Shown here: positions 38,658 to 45,771 of the stretch, in pieces
How positions within the stretch are numbered: position 1 is the first letter of the stretch
Layout: every line of letters begins with the position of its first letter
Assembly: GCF_013409935.1 (NCBI RefSeq)
Contig: NZ_JACCCO010000003.1
Span: forward strand, 744,001 to 808,000
Direction: 5' to 3'
Source: Streptosporangium sandarakinum
GTDB lineage: Bacteria > Actinomycetota > Actinomycetes > Streptosporangiales > Streptosporangiaceae
Length of the DNA: 64,000 bases
Made by a program: the position numbers and the translations under genes
The notes under the pieces: model-generated
What the model was told of the DNA's origin: nothing
Database searches by the model: none
Seen by the model: the letters and a program-made list of their open reading frames with translations, nothing else

Positions 38658-39698
38658 TCAACGTGACCCGGACGGGCCGATGTCCTCCGCCGGGATCGGC
38701 ACCGGGGCACGGCGGGCCGCCGAGGCGTAGGCCGCCAGCACGACCCCCAGAACGTGCCGCCCGTGCGACCCGGTCACCGCCGGTTCCCGGCCGGTCCGCA
38801 CCGCCCCGGCGAAGTCGGCGAGCTGGGCGGCGAAGGCCGCGGGGACGTCGTCGCCGCCCGGCCGGTGCAGCCAGGCCGTCACGCCGTCCCGGCGCAGCGC
38901 CGTACCGGTGTGGGGGGAGATCGACAGCGTGCCGCGCTCGCCGACGACGACGACCTCGTCGTGCGGGGCGGGCGGGCCGGTGGAGGTCACCGCGACCTGC
39001 GCGGCCAGGCCGCCCGCCAGCGTCAGCCTGACCAGCGCGTCGGTCTCCACGGGGGAGAAGCCGTCCGGGCCGGTGGCGGGCAGGGAGCTGGTCGTCGAGG
39101 CGTCCACCCGCTCGACCCGCCGGCCCGACAGCCACACCAGCCGGTCCACGCTGTGCGCGCCGATGTTGATGAACACCCCTCCGCCGGACAGCCCGGGGTC
39201 GAGGAACCAGCCGGGCCGCGAGCCGGGCCGGTAGTCGGAGCCGCGCCGGTCGGACATCATCAGCGGCTCACCGATCCTTCCGGCCGCCAGGGCCGCCATC
39301 GCCGCGGCCTTGTCGGGCAGGAAGCGCTGGACGTGCCCGACGGCCAGCCGTACCCCGGCGGCGGCGCAGGCGGCGATCATCAGGTCGCAGTCGGCGAGCG
39401 AGGTGGCCATGGGCTTCTCGACCAGGACGTGCAGTCCGGCGGCGGCGGCGTCGCACACGATCGCGGTGTGCAGCGCGTGCGGGGTGGCGACCACCACCGC
39501 GTCCACCTCCCCCGAGGAGAGCAGCGCGCGGTGGTCCGGGTACACCGGCGCGCCGTGGGGCGCGGCGACCCGGCGCGCGGCCTCCGGGTCCACGTCGCAC
39601 ACCGCGCCCACCCGCACGCCGGGCACCCGCGGCGCCGCCTCGGCGTGCAGCACGCCGACGGCGCCCGCGCCGACCAGTCCCAGACGCAGCTCAGCCAT
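38658..39698 (-). CDS. Gfo/Idh/MocA-family NAD(P)-dependent oxidoreductase
   Basis: A 346-residue sugar or inositol dehydrogenase-type protein. The Rossmann fold starts LRLGLVGAGAVGVLHAEAAP. The EKP motif with the catalytic Lys is in GLHVLVEKPMATSLADCDLM. The active-site His region reads SGGGVFINIGAHSVDRLVWL. The substrate is unknown; many relatives oxidise sugars, sugar acids or inositol. It overlaps by eight bases with the upstream GntR/LacI-type regulator gene, so the two form one unit, next to a broken polysaccharide lyase gene. A glycan-utilisation role is the best guess. Confidence 0.9.
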   Translation of the reverse strand: MAELRLGLVGAGAVGVLHAEAAPRVPGVRVGAVCDVDPEAARRVAAPHGAPVYPDHRALLSSGEVDAVVVATPHALHTAIVCDAAAAGLHVLVEKPMATSLADCDLMIAACAAAGVRLAVGHVQRFLPDKAAAMAALAAGRIGEPLMMSDRRGSDYRPGSRPGWFLDPGLSGGGVFINIGAHSVDRLVWLSGRRVERVDASTTSSLPATGPDGFSPVETDALVRLTLAGGLAAQVAVTSTGPPAPHDEVVVVGERGTLSISPHTGTALRRDGVTAWLHRPGGDDVPAAFAAQLADFAGAVRTGREPAVTGSHGRHVLGVVLAAYASAARRAPVPIPAEDIGPSGSR

Positions 39699-40785
39699 CG
39701 GCGGCCTCCCTCGGGTGGGCGCCGCACGACCGGCGCACGACGACGCCGGGGCGCAGCCGTATCTGATGGCGGGGCAGGTCGGGCTCACCCAGGCGGCGGA
39801 GCAGGAGCTCGGCCGCCTGACGGCCGAGATGCCGCTTGGGCGGGGAGACGGCGGTGAGCGGCACCTCCGCCAGCTCGGCGATCTCGTCGTCGTAGGAGAC
39901 GACGGCCAGGTCGCCCGGTACGGCCAGGCCCGCCCGCCGGGCGGCGGAGACCACCATGATGGCCTCGCGGTCGCCGAAGCAGACGACGGCCGTGGCGCCC
40001 TCGGCCACGACCCGGCGCACCTGCGCGTCGGCGATCTCGGAGTCCCACTCGCCGTACGGGACGGAGAACGGCTCGGTGGCCCGCAGGCGCAGGCCCGCGA
40101 CGGCGGCGGCGAAGCCCCTGCCGACCGGGGCGCTGGTGGGGTTGCCCGAGCGGGACAGCAGGGCGAGGCGGGTGTGGCCGAGCGAGGCCAGGTGGCGCAC
40201 GGCCGCGTACGCCCCGGCCACGTGGTCGGTGCGGACGTGCTCGCTGGGGTCGTCGCCGTCGTCCAGGCCGCGCTCGATCAGCACGGTGGGCACCGGCAGG
40301 GCGGCGAGGCGGCGGACGAGCGCGGCGGGGTCGGCGCTGCCCAGCAGGGTGGGGACGACGAGCAGGCCGTCCACCCCGGAGTCGAGCATGCGCCGCAGCG
40401 CGGCGTCCTCCTCCTCGGGCCGGTAGCGGGAGCAGGTCAGCAGCAGCCGCGCCCCGGCGGCGGTCAGCACCTCCTCGACGCCCTCCAGCACCTTGGGGTA
40501 GTACAGGGCGGTGTCCGGCACGACCACGCCGACCATCGCGGCCCCGCCGTGGACGGTCATGGTCCGCGGGACCGCGAAGGTGCCCGCCCCCTGCCGCCGG
40601 ATCACGAGCCCCTCGGCGACGAGCTCGTCCACCGCGCGGCGGACGGTGGTGAGGCTGACCCGGTGCGCCCTGGCGAGCTCCTGCTCGGTGGGCAGCTTCG
40701 CGCCGCCCGCCCAGACGCCCGAGCGGATCGCGGTGCGCAGGTCGGTGGCGAGCTTGCGGAACTTCAGCTCCCGTGAGTCGGGCAC
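39691..40785 (-). CDS. GntR-LacI hybrid (AraR-type) sugar-responsive repressor
   Basis: A 364-residue regulator. The N-terminal GntR winged helix reads LATDLRTAIRSGVWAGGAKL, then PTEQELARAHRVSLTTVRRA and GLVIRRQGAGTFAV. It is fused to a LacI/periplasmic-binding-type ligand domain (MVGVVVPDTALYYPKVLEGV, then HLASLGHTRLALLSRSGNPT). This AraR-like architecture binds sugars as inducers. It is co-transcribed with the oxidoreductase gene and diverges from the lyase pseudogene, so it probably controlled both. A CATCCnGT dyad upstream (40946-40965) is a candidate operator. Confidence 0.88.
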   Translation of the reverse strand: MPDSRELKFRKLATDLRTAIRSGVWAGGAKLPTEQELARAHRVSLTTVRRAVDELVAEGLVIRRQGAGTFAVPRTMTVHGGAAMVGVVVPDTALYYPKVLEGVEEVLTAAGARLLLTCSRYRPEEEDAALRRMLDSGVDGLLVVPTLLGSADPAALVRRLAALPVPTVLIERGLDDGDDPSEHVRTDHVAGAYAAVRHLASLGHTRLALLSRSGNPTSAPVGRGFAAAVAGLRLRATEPFSVPYGEWDSEIADAQVRRVVAEGATAVVCFGDREAIMVVSAARRAGLAVPGDLAVVSYDDEIAELAEVPLTAVSPPKRHLGRQAAELLLRRLGEPDLPRHQIRLRPGVVVRRSCGAHPREAADG

Positions 40786-41102
40786 GGCGTCACCCGCCGC
40801 CCGGTGCGGCGCCGGGGCCGGACGGTCCTCGGAACGGGGGGCCGGGCGTCCGGCGGCGGGGGAGGGGGCGGTTCAACGGGCACTCCTGCGGGATCCGGGC
40901 CCCTTGTCTGAGGAGAAGGGGATGACGGCATCCTGATCATGGATTCATCCCGTCGTCAACGGATGATTCAAAGAGGAATCCGGTAAATCCCGGGTCACCG
41001 AGCGTCGGCAGACGACAGATCCGGAAAAATCGGCGATTAGTTCTTTATTCATATGTTTTTCCTCCCGTTGGATACGGCCAGTCCGATCCCAGGGAGGCAC
41101 CC
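40786..41102. other. Divergent promoter region between the regulator and lyase pseudogene
   Basis: About 315 bases. They contain the dyad CATCC-N10-GGATG (40946-40965, CATCCCGT/ACGGATG arms) and an AT-rich segment near 41035-41065 (TTAGTTCTTTATTCATATG) suitable for a promoter. GGGAGG (41091-41096) serves the GTG at 41103. No gene seen. Confidence 0.5.
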
Positions 41103-41395
41103 GTGGTGGAGATCACTCGCAGGACCGCGCTCCGGGCCGGCGCGGCGGGCGTGGCCGGAGCCGTGCTCCCGCTCCCCGGCGCGGCGCCCGCCGCCGGCCG
41201 GACGGCCGCCCGCGACGCCGCGCCCGGGGGCCCCGGGGACCTGGAACGGCGCGCGCTGGCCATGGACTCGCCGGTCTTCCTGCTGGAGACCGCCGTCCCG
41301 CCTGCGTTCGGCGATGGTGTGCTCGCCGGGGTGGTGCGCGGGGTTGGCGCGGTCGCCGAGGTGTTCACGGATCACCCGGATCCCATGCGTTCGGT
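41103..41395 (+). pseudogene. N-terminal fragment of a chondroitinase-type (PL8) lyase with Tat signal
   Basis: A GTG with GGGAGG six bases upstream opens a frame. It begins with a twin-arginine signal (ITRRTALRAGAAGVAGAVLP). It then reads SPVFLLETAVPPAFGDGVLA, a segment like the N-terminal carbohydrate-binding domain of chondroitin ABC-type lyases. After about residue 95 (FTDHPDPMRSV) it runs into the left end of an IS605-type element. The rest of the gene, perhaps 600 or more residues, is missing apart from the C-terminal piece at 42402. The family assignment of this short fragment is tentative. Confidence 0.5.
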
Positions 41396-41412
41396 CATGA
41401 TCGGGTGGCACG

Positions 41413-42354
41413 ATGAGGGCCGTGCGGCTTCGTTACCGGTACCGGCTCTATCCGACGCCCGCCCAGCGTGAGGCGCTGGCCAAGGCGTTCGGGTGCGCGC
41501 GGGTGGTGTTCAACGACGGGCTGCGCGCTCGCCAGGTGGCCCGAGAGGCGGGCCTGCCGTACGTCTCGGACGGGGAGTTGTCCAAGCGGGTCATCACCGC
41601 GGCGAAGAAGACGCCGCAGCGCTCCTGGCTGGGCGAGGTCTCCGCCGTGGTGCTCCAGCAGGCCTCGGCAGACCTCAACGCCGCCTACCGCGCCTTCTTC
41701 GCCCCGGTCACCGGTAAGCGCAAGGGGCCGAAGGTCGCCGCTCCCCGGTTCCGGTCGAAGAAGGACAACCGACAGGCGATCCGTTTCACGAGGAACGCCC
41801 GCTTCGCGGTCACGGTGGGTGGGAGGCTGAGCCTGCCGAAGATCGGCGACGTAGACGTGCGGTGGTCGCGGGATCTGCCGTCGGAGCCCTCCAGCGTCAC
41901 GGTCATCCAGGACGCGGCCGGGCGGTACTTCGCCCACAAGCTCTCTGCGAGCATCATCCGCGACAACCAAGCGGTGCATGTGGAGAACCTGTCGGTGAGG
42001 GGCCTGGCGCGCACGAAGCTGGCCAGGAGCGTCCACGACGCGGGCTGGTCACAGTTCGTCGGGATGCTGGAATACAAGGCGAAGCGGTACGGGCGGACAC
42101 TGGTCAAGATCGATCGGTGGTTTCCCTCGTCGAAGCGGTGTTCGGCGTGCGGGGCCGTCGCCGAGACCATGCCGCTTTCCGTCCGGTCGTGGATCTGCGC
42201 CTGCGGGGTGGCCCATGACCGGGACGTGAACGCGGCGATCAACATCCTGGTCGCCGGACGGGCGGACAGGCGAAACGCCTGTGGAGACCCGGTAAGACCA
42301 CCCATCGTGGTGGCTCAGGTCGACGAAGCAGGAAGCCGCAGAGGTGCCGCGTGA
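41413..42354 (+). CDS. tnpB: TnpB with internal deletion removing the RuvC-I region
   Basis: A 313-residue TnpB; relatives are near 400. The N-terminal wedge region is normal (RYRYRLYPTPAQREALAKAF, then GCARVVFNDGLRAR). After SSVTVIQDAAGRYFA the sequence jumps directly to HKLSASIIRDNQAVHVENLS. Compared with typical actinobacterial TnpBs, some 110 residues are lost in frame, including the GIDLGL motif with the first RuvC catalytic Asp and the following helix bundle. The RuvC-II Glu (VHVENL), zinc finger (CSAC and CAC) and RuvC-III Asp (AHDRDVNAAINIL) remain. Nuclease activity should be abolished, while guide-RNA binding may persist. It is either decay or a nuclease-dead derivative. Confidence 0.88.
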   Translation: MRAVRLRYRYRLYPTPAQREALAKAFGCARVVFNDGLRARQVAREAGLPYVSDGELSKRVITAAKKTPQRSWLGEVSAVVLQQASADLNAAYRAFFAPVTGKRKGPKVAAPRFRSKKDNRQAIRFTRNARFAVTVGGRLSLPKIGDVDVRWSRDLPSEPSSVTVIQDAAGRYFAHKLSASIIRDNQAVHVENLSVRGLARTKLARSVHDAGWSQFVGMLEYKAKRYGRTLVKIDRWFPSSKRCSACGAVAETMPLSVRSWICACGVAHDRDVNAAINILVAGRADRRNACGDPVRPPIVVAQVDEAGSRRGAA

Positions 42355-42401
42355 CGCGGCGCGGGCTGAATCTCCGACCTTCAGGCCGGGGAGCGCGTCA
42401 A
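42250..42401 (+). ncRNA. Predicted omega RNA (reRNA) region at the tnpB 3' end
   Basis: TnpB elements produce a guide RNA from the 3' end of tnpB through the right end. Here a stem GCCGCG/CGCGGC encloses the tnpB stop codon (42346-42360), and the terminal CTCC...GGGGAG hairpin follows (42372-42394), as expected. The guide would be the flanking DNA starting at 42402 (TACCTGGCACCCGGGC). The 5' limit is a guess. Confidence 0.5.
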
Positions 42402-43058
42402 TACCTGGCACCCGGGCAGCGGATCGGCCTGACCCGGCCGGCCCAGACCTCCCGCGACAACGCGACCGAGGCGCCGATCACCGGCGACTTCGCCACCGCC
42501 TGGATCAGGCACGGCGTCTCACCCCGCGACGGCGGGTACGAGTACGCGATGGTGGTCGGCGCCACCCCCGAGCGGATGGCCGCCTTCGCCGCCGCGATGG
42601 ACGACCCGGCGGCCGCGCCGTACACCGTGCTGCGCGCCGACACGGCCGCGCACGTGGTGCGCGACCGGGCCACCGGGATCACCGGCTACGCGGTCTCCGC
42701 GCCTCTGAAGGACGCCGAGGGGCCCGTGCGCGAAGTGGACACGCCCTCCATGGTGCTCGTCAGGGCCGACGGGGACGACGGGCTGGCGCTGGCGGTGTGC
42801 GACCCCGACCTGCGGCTCTATGGCGGGATCGACCCCGACCAGTACGAGCGCGGCCGCTACGTCGGCCACTACAGCCCCTGGTCGCGGCCGTGGCTGACCA
42901 GCCCGAGCCACCCGCACCTGATGCGGGTGACGCTGCGGGGACGCTGGCGCGCCGACGGCGACCAGCCGTGCGAGGCGCGGGTGCGGGGCGAGGCGACCGC
43001 GGTGCGGTTCGAGACCGTGGACGGCCGGCCGGTGCAGGCGCGCCTGCGGCAGGCGTGA
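42402..43058 (+). pseudogene. C-terminal fragment of a chondroitinase-type (PL8) lyase
   Basis: Immediately after the element the frame reads YLAPGQRIGLTRPAQTSRDN. It then gives ITGDFATAWIRHGVSPRDGG, EYAMVVGATPERMAAFAAAM, TGITGYAVSAPLKDAEGPVR and LALAVCDPDLRLYGG. This is the C-terminal beta domain of chondroitin ABC lyase-like polysaccharide lyases. The stop at 43058 seems native. With the N-terminal piece before the element it shows that one lyase gene was lost by insertion plus a large deletion. Nothing suggests that the fragment is expressed on its own. Confidence 0.75.
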
Positions 43059-43160
43059 CCGGGTGGTCGCTGATCGGGTGGTATCTCCGCTGAAGGGTGG
43101 GTAGCGACCTTCGACGCGAGGACGCGCCGGCGCCCGGCCGGCGCGGGAACGGAGAGCACC

Positions 43161-43910
43161 GTGCCGCAGTGGGTCGAGGCGGGGCTGTGGGGGCTGGTCG
43201 CCGGCGGCGCCCTGGTCATCGGGGCGGCGGTCGCCTGGACGGTACGGGTGCCGCCCCGGGTGATCGCCTCGATCATGGCCTTCGGCGCCGGCGTGCTGAT
43301 CTCCGCGCTGGCGTTCGACCTCGTCGACGAGGCCGAACGCTCCGGAGGGCTGGTCCCGGCCATGACCGGGTTCCTCGCCGGGGCGGTGGCCTACGTCGCG
43401 GCCAACGCCCTGCTGTCCCGGCACGGCGCCCGGCACCGCAAGCGCTCCGGGGACCAGCAGGCCGGTGAGAGCGAGTCGCCGGGCAGCGGCGCCGCCATCG
43501 CCGTCGGGGCACTGCTCGACGGCGTCCCCGAGTCCGTCGTGCTCGGCCTGTCGCTGCTGCACGGAGGCGAGGTCGGCGTCGCGGTGCTGGCCGCCATCTT
43601 CATCTCCAACGTCCCCGAGGGACTCTCCAGCGCCGCGGGCATGAAGCGGGCCGGCCGCGGCGCCCGGTACGTCTTCGGCGTCTGGGGCGGCATCGCGCTG
43701 GCCAGTGCCGCGGCGGCCTGCGTCGGTTATCTCACCCTGCAGAACGCCTCCCCGGCCCCCGTCGCGCTCATCACCGCCGTCGCCGCCGGGGCCATCCTCG
43801 CGATGATCGCCGACACCATGATCCCCGAGGCGTTCGAGCGGACCCATGTCCTCACCGGGCTCATCACCACCGTCGGCTTCCTCACCGCCTTCGTCATCGA
43901 ACGTCTCTGA
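43161..43910 (+). CDS. ZIP-family divalent metal transporter
   Basis: A 249-residue, eight-helix protein. The GTG start has GGAGAG-type sequence just upstream. Helices carry the ZIP signatures VGALLDGVPESVVLGLSLLH and AIFISNVPEGLSSAAGMKRA, in which the polar and acidic residues line the metal path. The conserved His of many ZIPs is replaced by Ser in SNVPE, and a short His/Arg-rich cytoplasmic loop (RHGARHRKRSGDQQ) lies between helices 3 and 4. It probably moves zinc or a related cation across the cytoplasmic membrane. It stands alone; the next 640 bases lack a gene. Confidence 0.87.
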   Translation: MPQWVEAGLWGLVAGGALVIGAAVAWTVRVPPRVIASIMAFGAGVLISALAFDLVDEAERSGGLVPAMTGFLAGAVAYVAANALLSRHGARHRKRSGDQQAGESESPGSGAAIAVGALLDGVPESVVLGLSLLHGGEVGVAVLAAIFISNVPEGLSSAAGMKRAGRGARYVFGVWGGIALASAAAACVGYLTLQNASPAPVALITAVAAGAILAMIADTMIPEAFERTHVLTGLITTVGFLTAFVIERL

Positions 43911-43973
43911 CGCCGCACCCCGTCCGGGACCGGAGCGGCGGTGGTCGCGGGTGCCGGGATCGCGGCCGGAACC

Positions 43974-44061
43974 CGCACCCGCGTCCACCCGGACCGGTGG
44001 GCCCGGACGGCCGCGGCGCGGCGGGCCGGGCTTCGCACCCCGCGTCCGCCCGGACCGGTGG
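43974..44061 (+). repeat. Pair of about 27-base direct repeats
   Basis: CGCACCCGCGTCCACCCGG-ACCGGTGG (43974-44000) recurs as CGCACCCCGCGTCCGCCCGG-ACCGGTGG (44034-44061), 60 bases apart, with two differences. Both contain the palindrome ACCGGT. They could be regulator sites or a local duplication. Confidence 0.55.
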
Positions 44062-44112
44062 CGGTCCCCCGATGGGTGATCGGCGCGATGGACGGGGTGT
44101 TCGCGGCGGGGC

Positions 44113-44175
44113 TAGGATGCGGTCCATGTCCAGCCCCGAGGCGTCAAGACGCTAGCCACCGGTTGTTCGGTGGCC
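44113..44175 (+). promoter_or_regulatory. Leader peptide and attenuator-like hairpin for the efflux gene
   Basis: TAGGAT (44113-44118) is a plausible -10 box. Seven bases later an ATG opens a nine-codon frame, MSSPEASRR, ending at TAG 44155. Directly after it lies the hairpin CCACCG-GTTGTT-CGGTGG (44156-44173). A near-leaderless short peptide frame followed by stem-loops, ahead of a chloramphenicol-efflux gene, matches ribosome-mediated attenuation known for actinobacterial cmlR/cmr/cmx genes. Alternative pairing could not be computed. Confidence 0.5.
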
Positions 44176-44460
44176 GACCGTGATCCCGTGCTGAAGCGCC
44201 GTCGCATCCGAGACGCCGCGCTCCTTCGCCGTATCCGCCGCTGAACATCCGTCGTACGGGCTTCCTCCTCCCGGGTTCCGCGTCGCCGTGCCCGCCGTCG
44301 CGGTCACGCGCGGTGACGCCTCCTCCCCGGGTGCTTCCAGGTCCTTCCACGCGGTGATCCCGCGCGGCCGGCCGGTCCTGCCGCTCCGAGCGGCGCCCGG
44401 CCGTGGCCGCCGCGGCGGCTCGCCGCGCCCTCATCGCTTCGAAGCCGCTTCAGGTCGCTT

Positions 44461-44506
44461 CGGAGTCCTTCCGGAACCGCTCCGGAGGGGCTCCGGAAGG
44501 ACTCCG
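44461..44506 (+). repeat. Perfect 15-base inverted repeat before the efflux gene
   Basis: CGGAGTCCTTCCGGA (44461-44475) and TCCGGAAGGACTCCG (44492-44506) are perfect complements around a 16-base loop that itself contains CTCCGGAG. It lies 47 bases before the efflux ATG. As RNA it would form a strong stem that could terminate transcription or hide the start site. Confidence 0.75.
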
Positions 44507-44553
44507 GAGCCGCTTCGCACCATTCCGACCACGACACGGTTGTGAGTTCTCGT

Positions 44554-45771
44554 ATGCCAATCGTCATCTACATGCTCGGGCTGGCGGTCTTCGCCCAGGG
44601 GACGTCCGAGTTCATGCTGTCGGGGCTCATCCCCGAGATCGCCGGTGACCTGGGAGTCTCCGTCCCGGCCGCCGGAACGCTGACCTCGGCCTTCGCCGTG
44701 GGAATGATCGTCGGCGCGCCGCTGACGGCCGTCCTCAGCCTGCGGTGGCCGAGACGGCGGGCGCTGCTGGTCTTCCTGGTGGCCTTCACGCTCGTGCACG
44801 TCGCCGGGGCGGTCACCACCGACTTCGGCGTCCTGCTGGCGACCCGGGTCGTCGCGGCGCTGGCCAACGCCGGGTTCCTGGCCGTGGGCCTCGCGACGGC
44901 GGCCGGCCTGGCCGGGCCCGCCGCCAAGGGCCGGGCCACCGCCGTCCTGCTGGGCGGCGTCACCCTCGCGTGCGTCGCGGGCGTGCCCGCCGGCGCCGTG
45001 CTCGGCCAGATGTGGGGCTGGCGCTCGGCGTTCTGGGCGGTGGCCGCCGTCTCGGCGCCGGCCGTCCTCGCGATCCTGCGCTCGGTCCCGGCGGCGCCGC
45101 CGGACGCGGCCGTGCCCGGCGCGCGACGGGAGCTGCGGGCGCTGCGCCGTCCCCGGCTGCTGGTGACCCTGTCGCTGGGCGCGCTCGTGAACGGCGCGAC
45201 CTTCTGCGCCTTCACCTACCTGGCGCCGCTGGTCACCGACGTCGGCGGGTTCGGCCCGGGATGGGTCCCGGTCTTCCTGGCGCTGTTCGGCCTGGGGTCG
45301 TTCGCCGGTGTGACCGTCGGCGGCCGCGTGTCGGACGAGCGGCCGATGCGGCTGCTGGTGCCCGGCGGCTTGGCCCTGGCCGTGGGCTGGCTGCTTCTCA
45401 TGGCGACCGCGGACGCGCCGGCCTGGGTGTTCGTGCTCGTCTTCGTCCAGGGCGCGCTGTCCTTCGCCGTCGGCTCCACACTGATCACCCGGGCGCTCTA
45501 CGAGGCCGTCGAGGCGCCCTCCCTGGGCGGCTCGTTCGCGACCGCCGCCCTCAACGTGGGCGCGGCCGTGGGTCCCGTGCTGGGTGGCGCCGCCATCGGC
45601 GCGGGGCTCGGCTACCGCTCCCCGCTGTGGGTGAGCGCGCTGCTGGTGGCGCTGGCGTTCGTCACGGCCGGCGCGGCCCTGGCCGTACGGCGCCGCCGGT
45701 CGCCCGCCCGGGACGATTCCGGGGATCTTCGTGATCTCCGGGCGCGTCAGGGCGGAGAATCCCCGTCATGA
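44554..45771 (+). CDS. cmx: Cmx/CmrA-type chloramphenicol efflux MFS transporter
   Basis: A 405-residue, 12-helix MFS protein of the DHA1 drug-efflux group. The opening MPIVIYMLGLAVFAQGTSEF, then MLSGLIPEIAGDLGVSVPAA, and TSAFAVGMIVGAPLTAVLSL are the hallmark of actinobacterial chloramphenicol exporters (CmlR/Cmx/CmrA), as is LLGGVTLACVAGVPAGAVLG. It should pump chloramphenicol out using the proton gradient. The ATG at 44554 matches relatives; an in-frame GTG at 44542 is possible. A long leader with a mini-ORF and hairpins precedes it. Its stop overlaps the start of the metallo-beta-lactamase-fold gene (ATGA), so the two are co-translated. Confidence 0.85.
   Translation: MPIVIYMLGLAVFAQGTSEFMLSGLIPEIAGDLGVSVPAAGTLTSAFAVGMIVGAPLTAVLSLRWPRRRALLVFLVAFTLVHVAGAVTTDFGVLLATRVVAALANAGFLAVGLATAAGLAGPAAKGRATAVLLGGVTLACVAGVPAGAVLGQMWGWRSAFWAVAAVSAPAVLAILRSVPAAPPDAAVPGARRELRALRRPRLLVTLSLGALVNGATFCAFTYLAPLVTDVGGFGPGWVPVFLALFGLGSFAGVTVGGRVSDERPMRLLVPGGLALAVGWLLLMATADAPAWVFVLVFVQGALSFAVGSTLITRALYEAVEAPSLGGSFATAALNVGAAVGPVLGGAAIGAGLGYRSPLWVSALLVALAFVTAGAALAVRRRRSPARDDSGDLRDLRARQGGESPS

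Larger units (their letters stand above)
41380..42401 (+). mobile_element. IS605/IS1341-type element carrying only tnpB
   Basis: The element has no tnpA. The right end reads GAATCTCCGACC...AGGCCGGGGAG...GCGTCAA (42368-42401), the subterminal hairpin and terminal TCAA typical of IS200/IS605 TnpB elements. The left boundary is approximate: imperfect dyad sequence CACCCGGATC/GATCGGGTG (41372-41404) lies just before tnpB, and TTCAC (41364-41368) or TCAT (41389-41392) could be the target motif. It sits inside a polysaccharide-lyase gene of which most is deleted. Without tnpA it can move only with help in trans. Confidence 0.75.
43911..44553. other. Long regulatory leader upstream of the chloramphenicol-efflux gene
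   Basis: About 640 bases without a large gene. It holds a direct repeat (43974-44061), a promoter-like TAGGAT (44113-44118) with a nine-codon leader frame (44126-44155), a short hairpin (44156-44173) and a long inverted repeat (44461-44506). The arrangement resembles an attenuated antibiotic-resistance leader. Confidence 0.55.

Noticed and set aside
42402..43058. C-terminal lyase fragment considered as an intact gene starting at 42351
   Set aside because: Its first 16 codons come from the transposon right end, and the protein lacks the catalytic part of the lyase.
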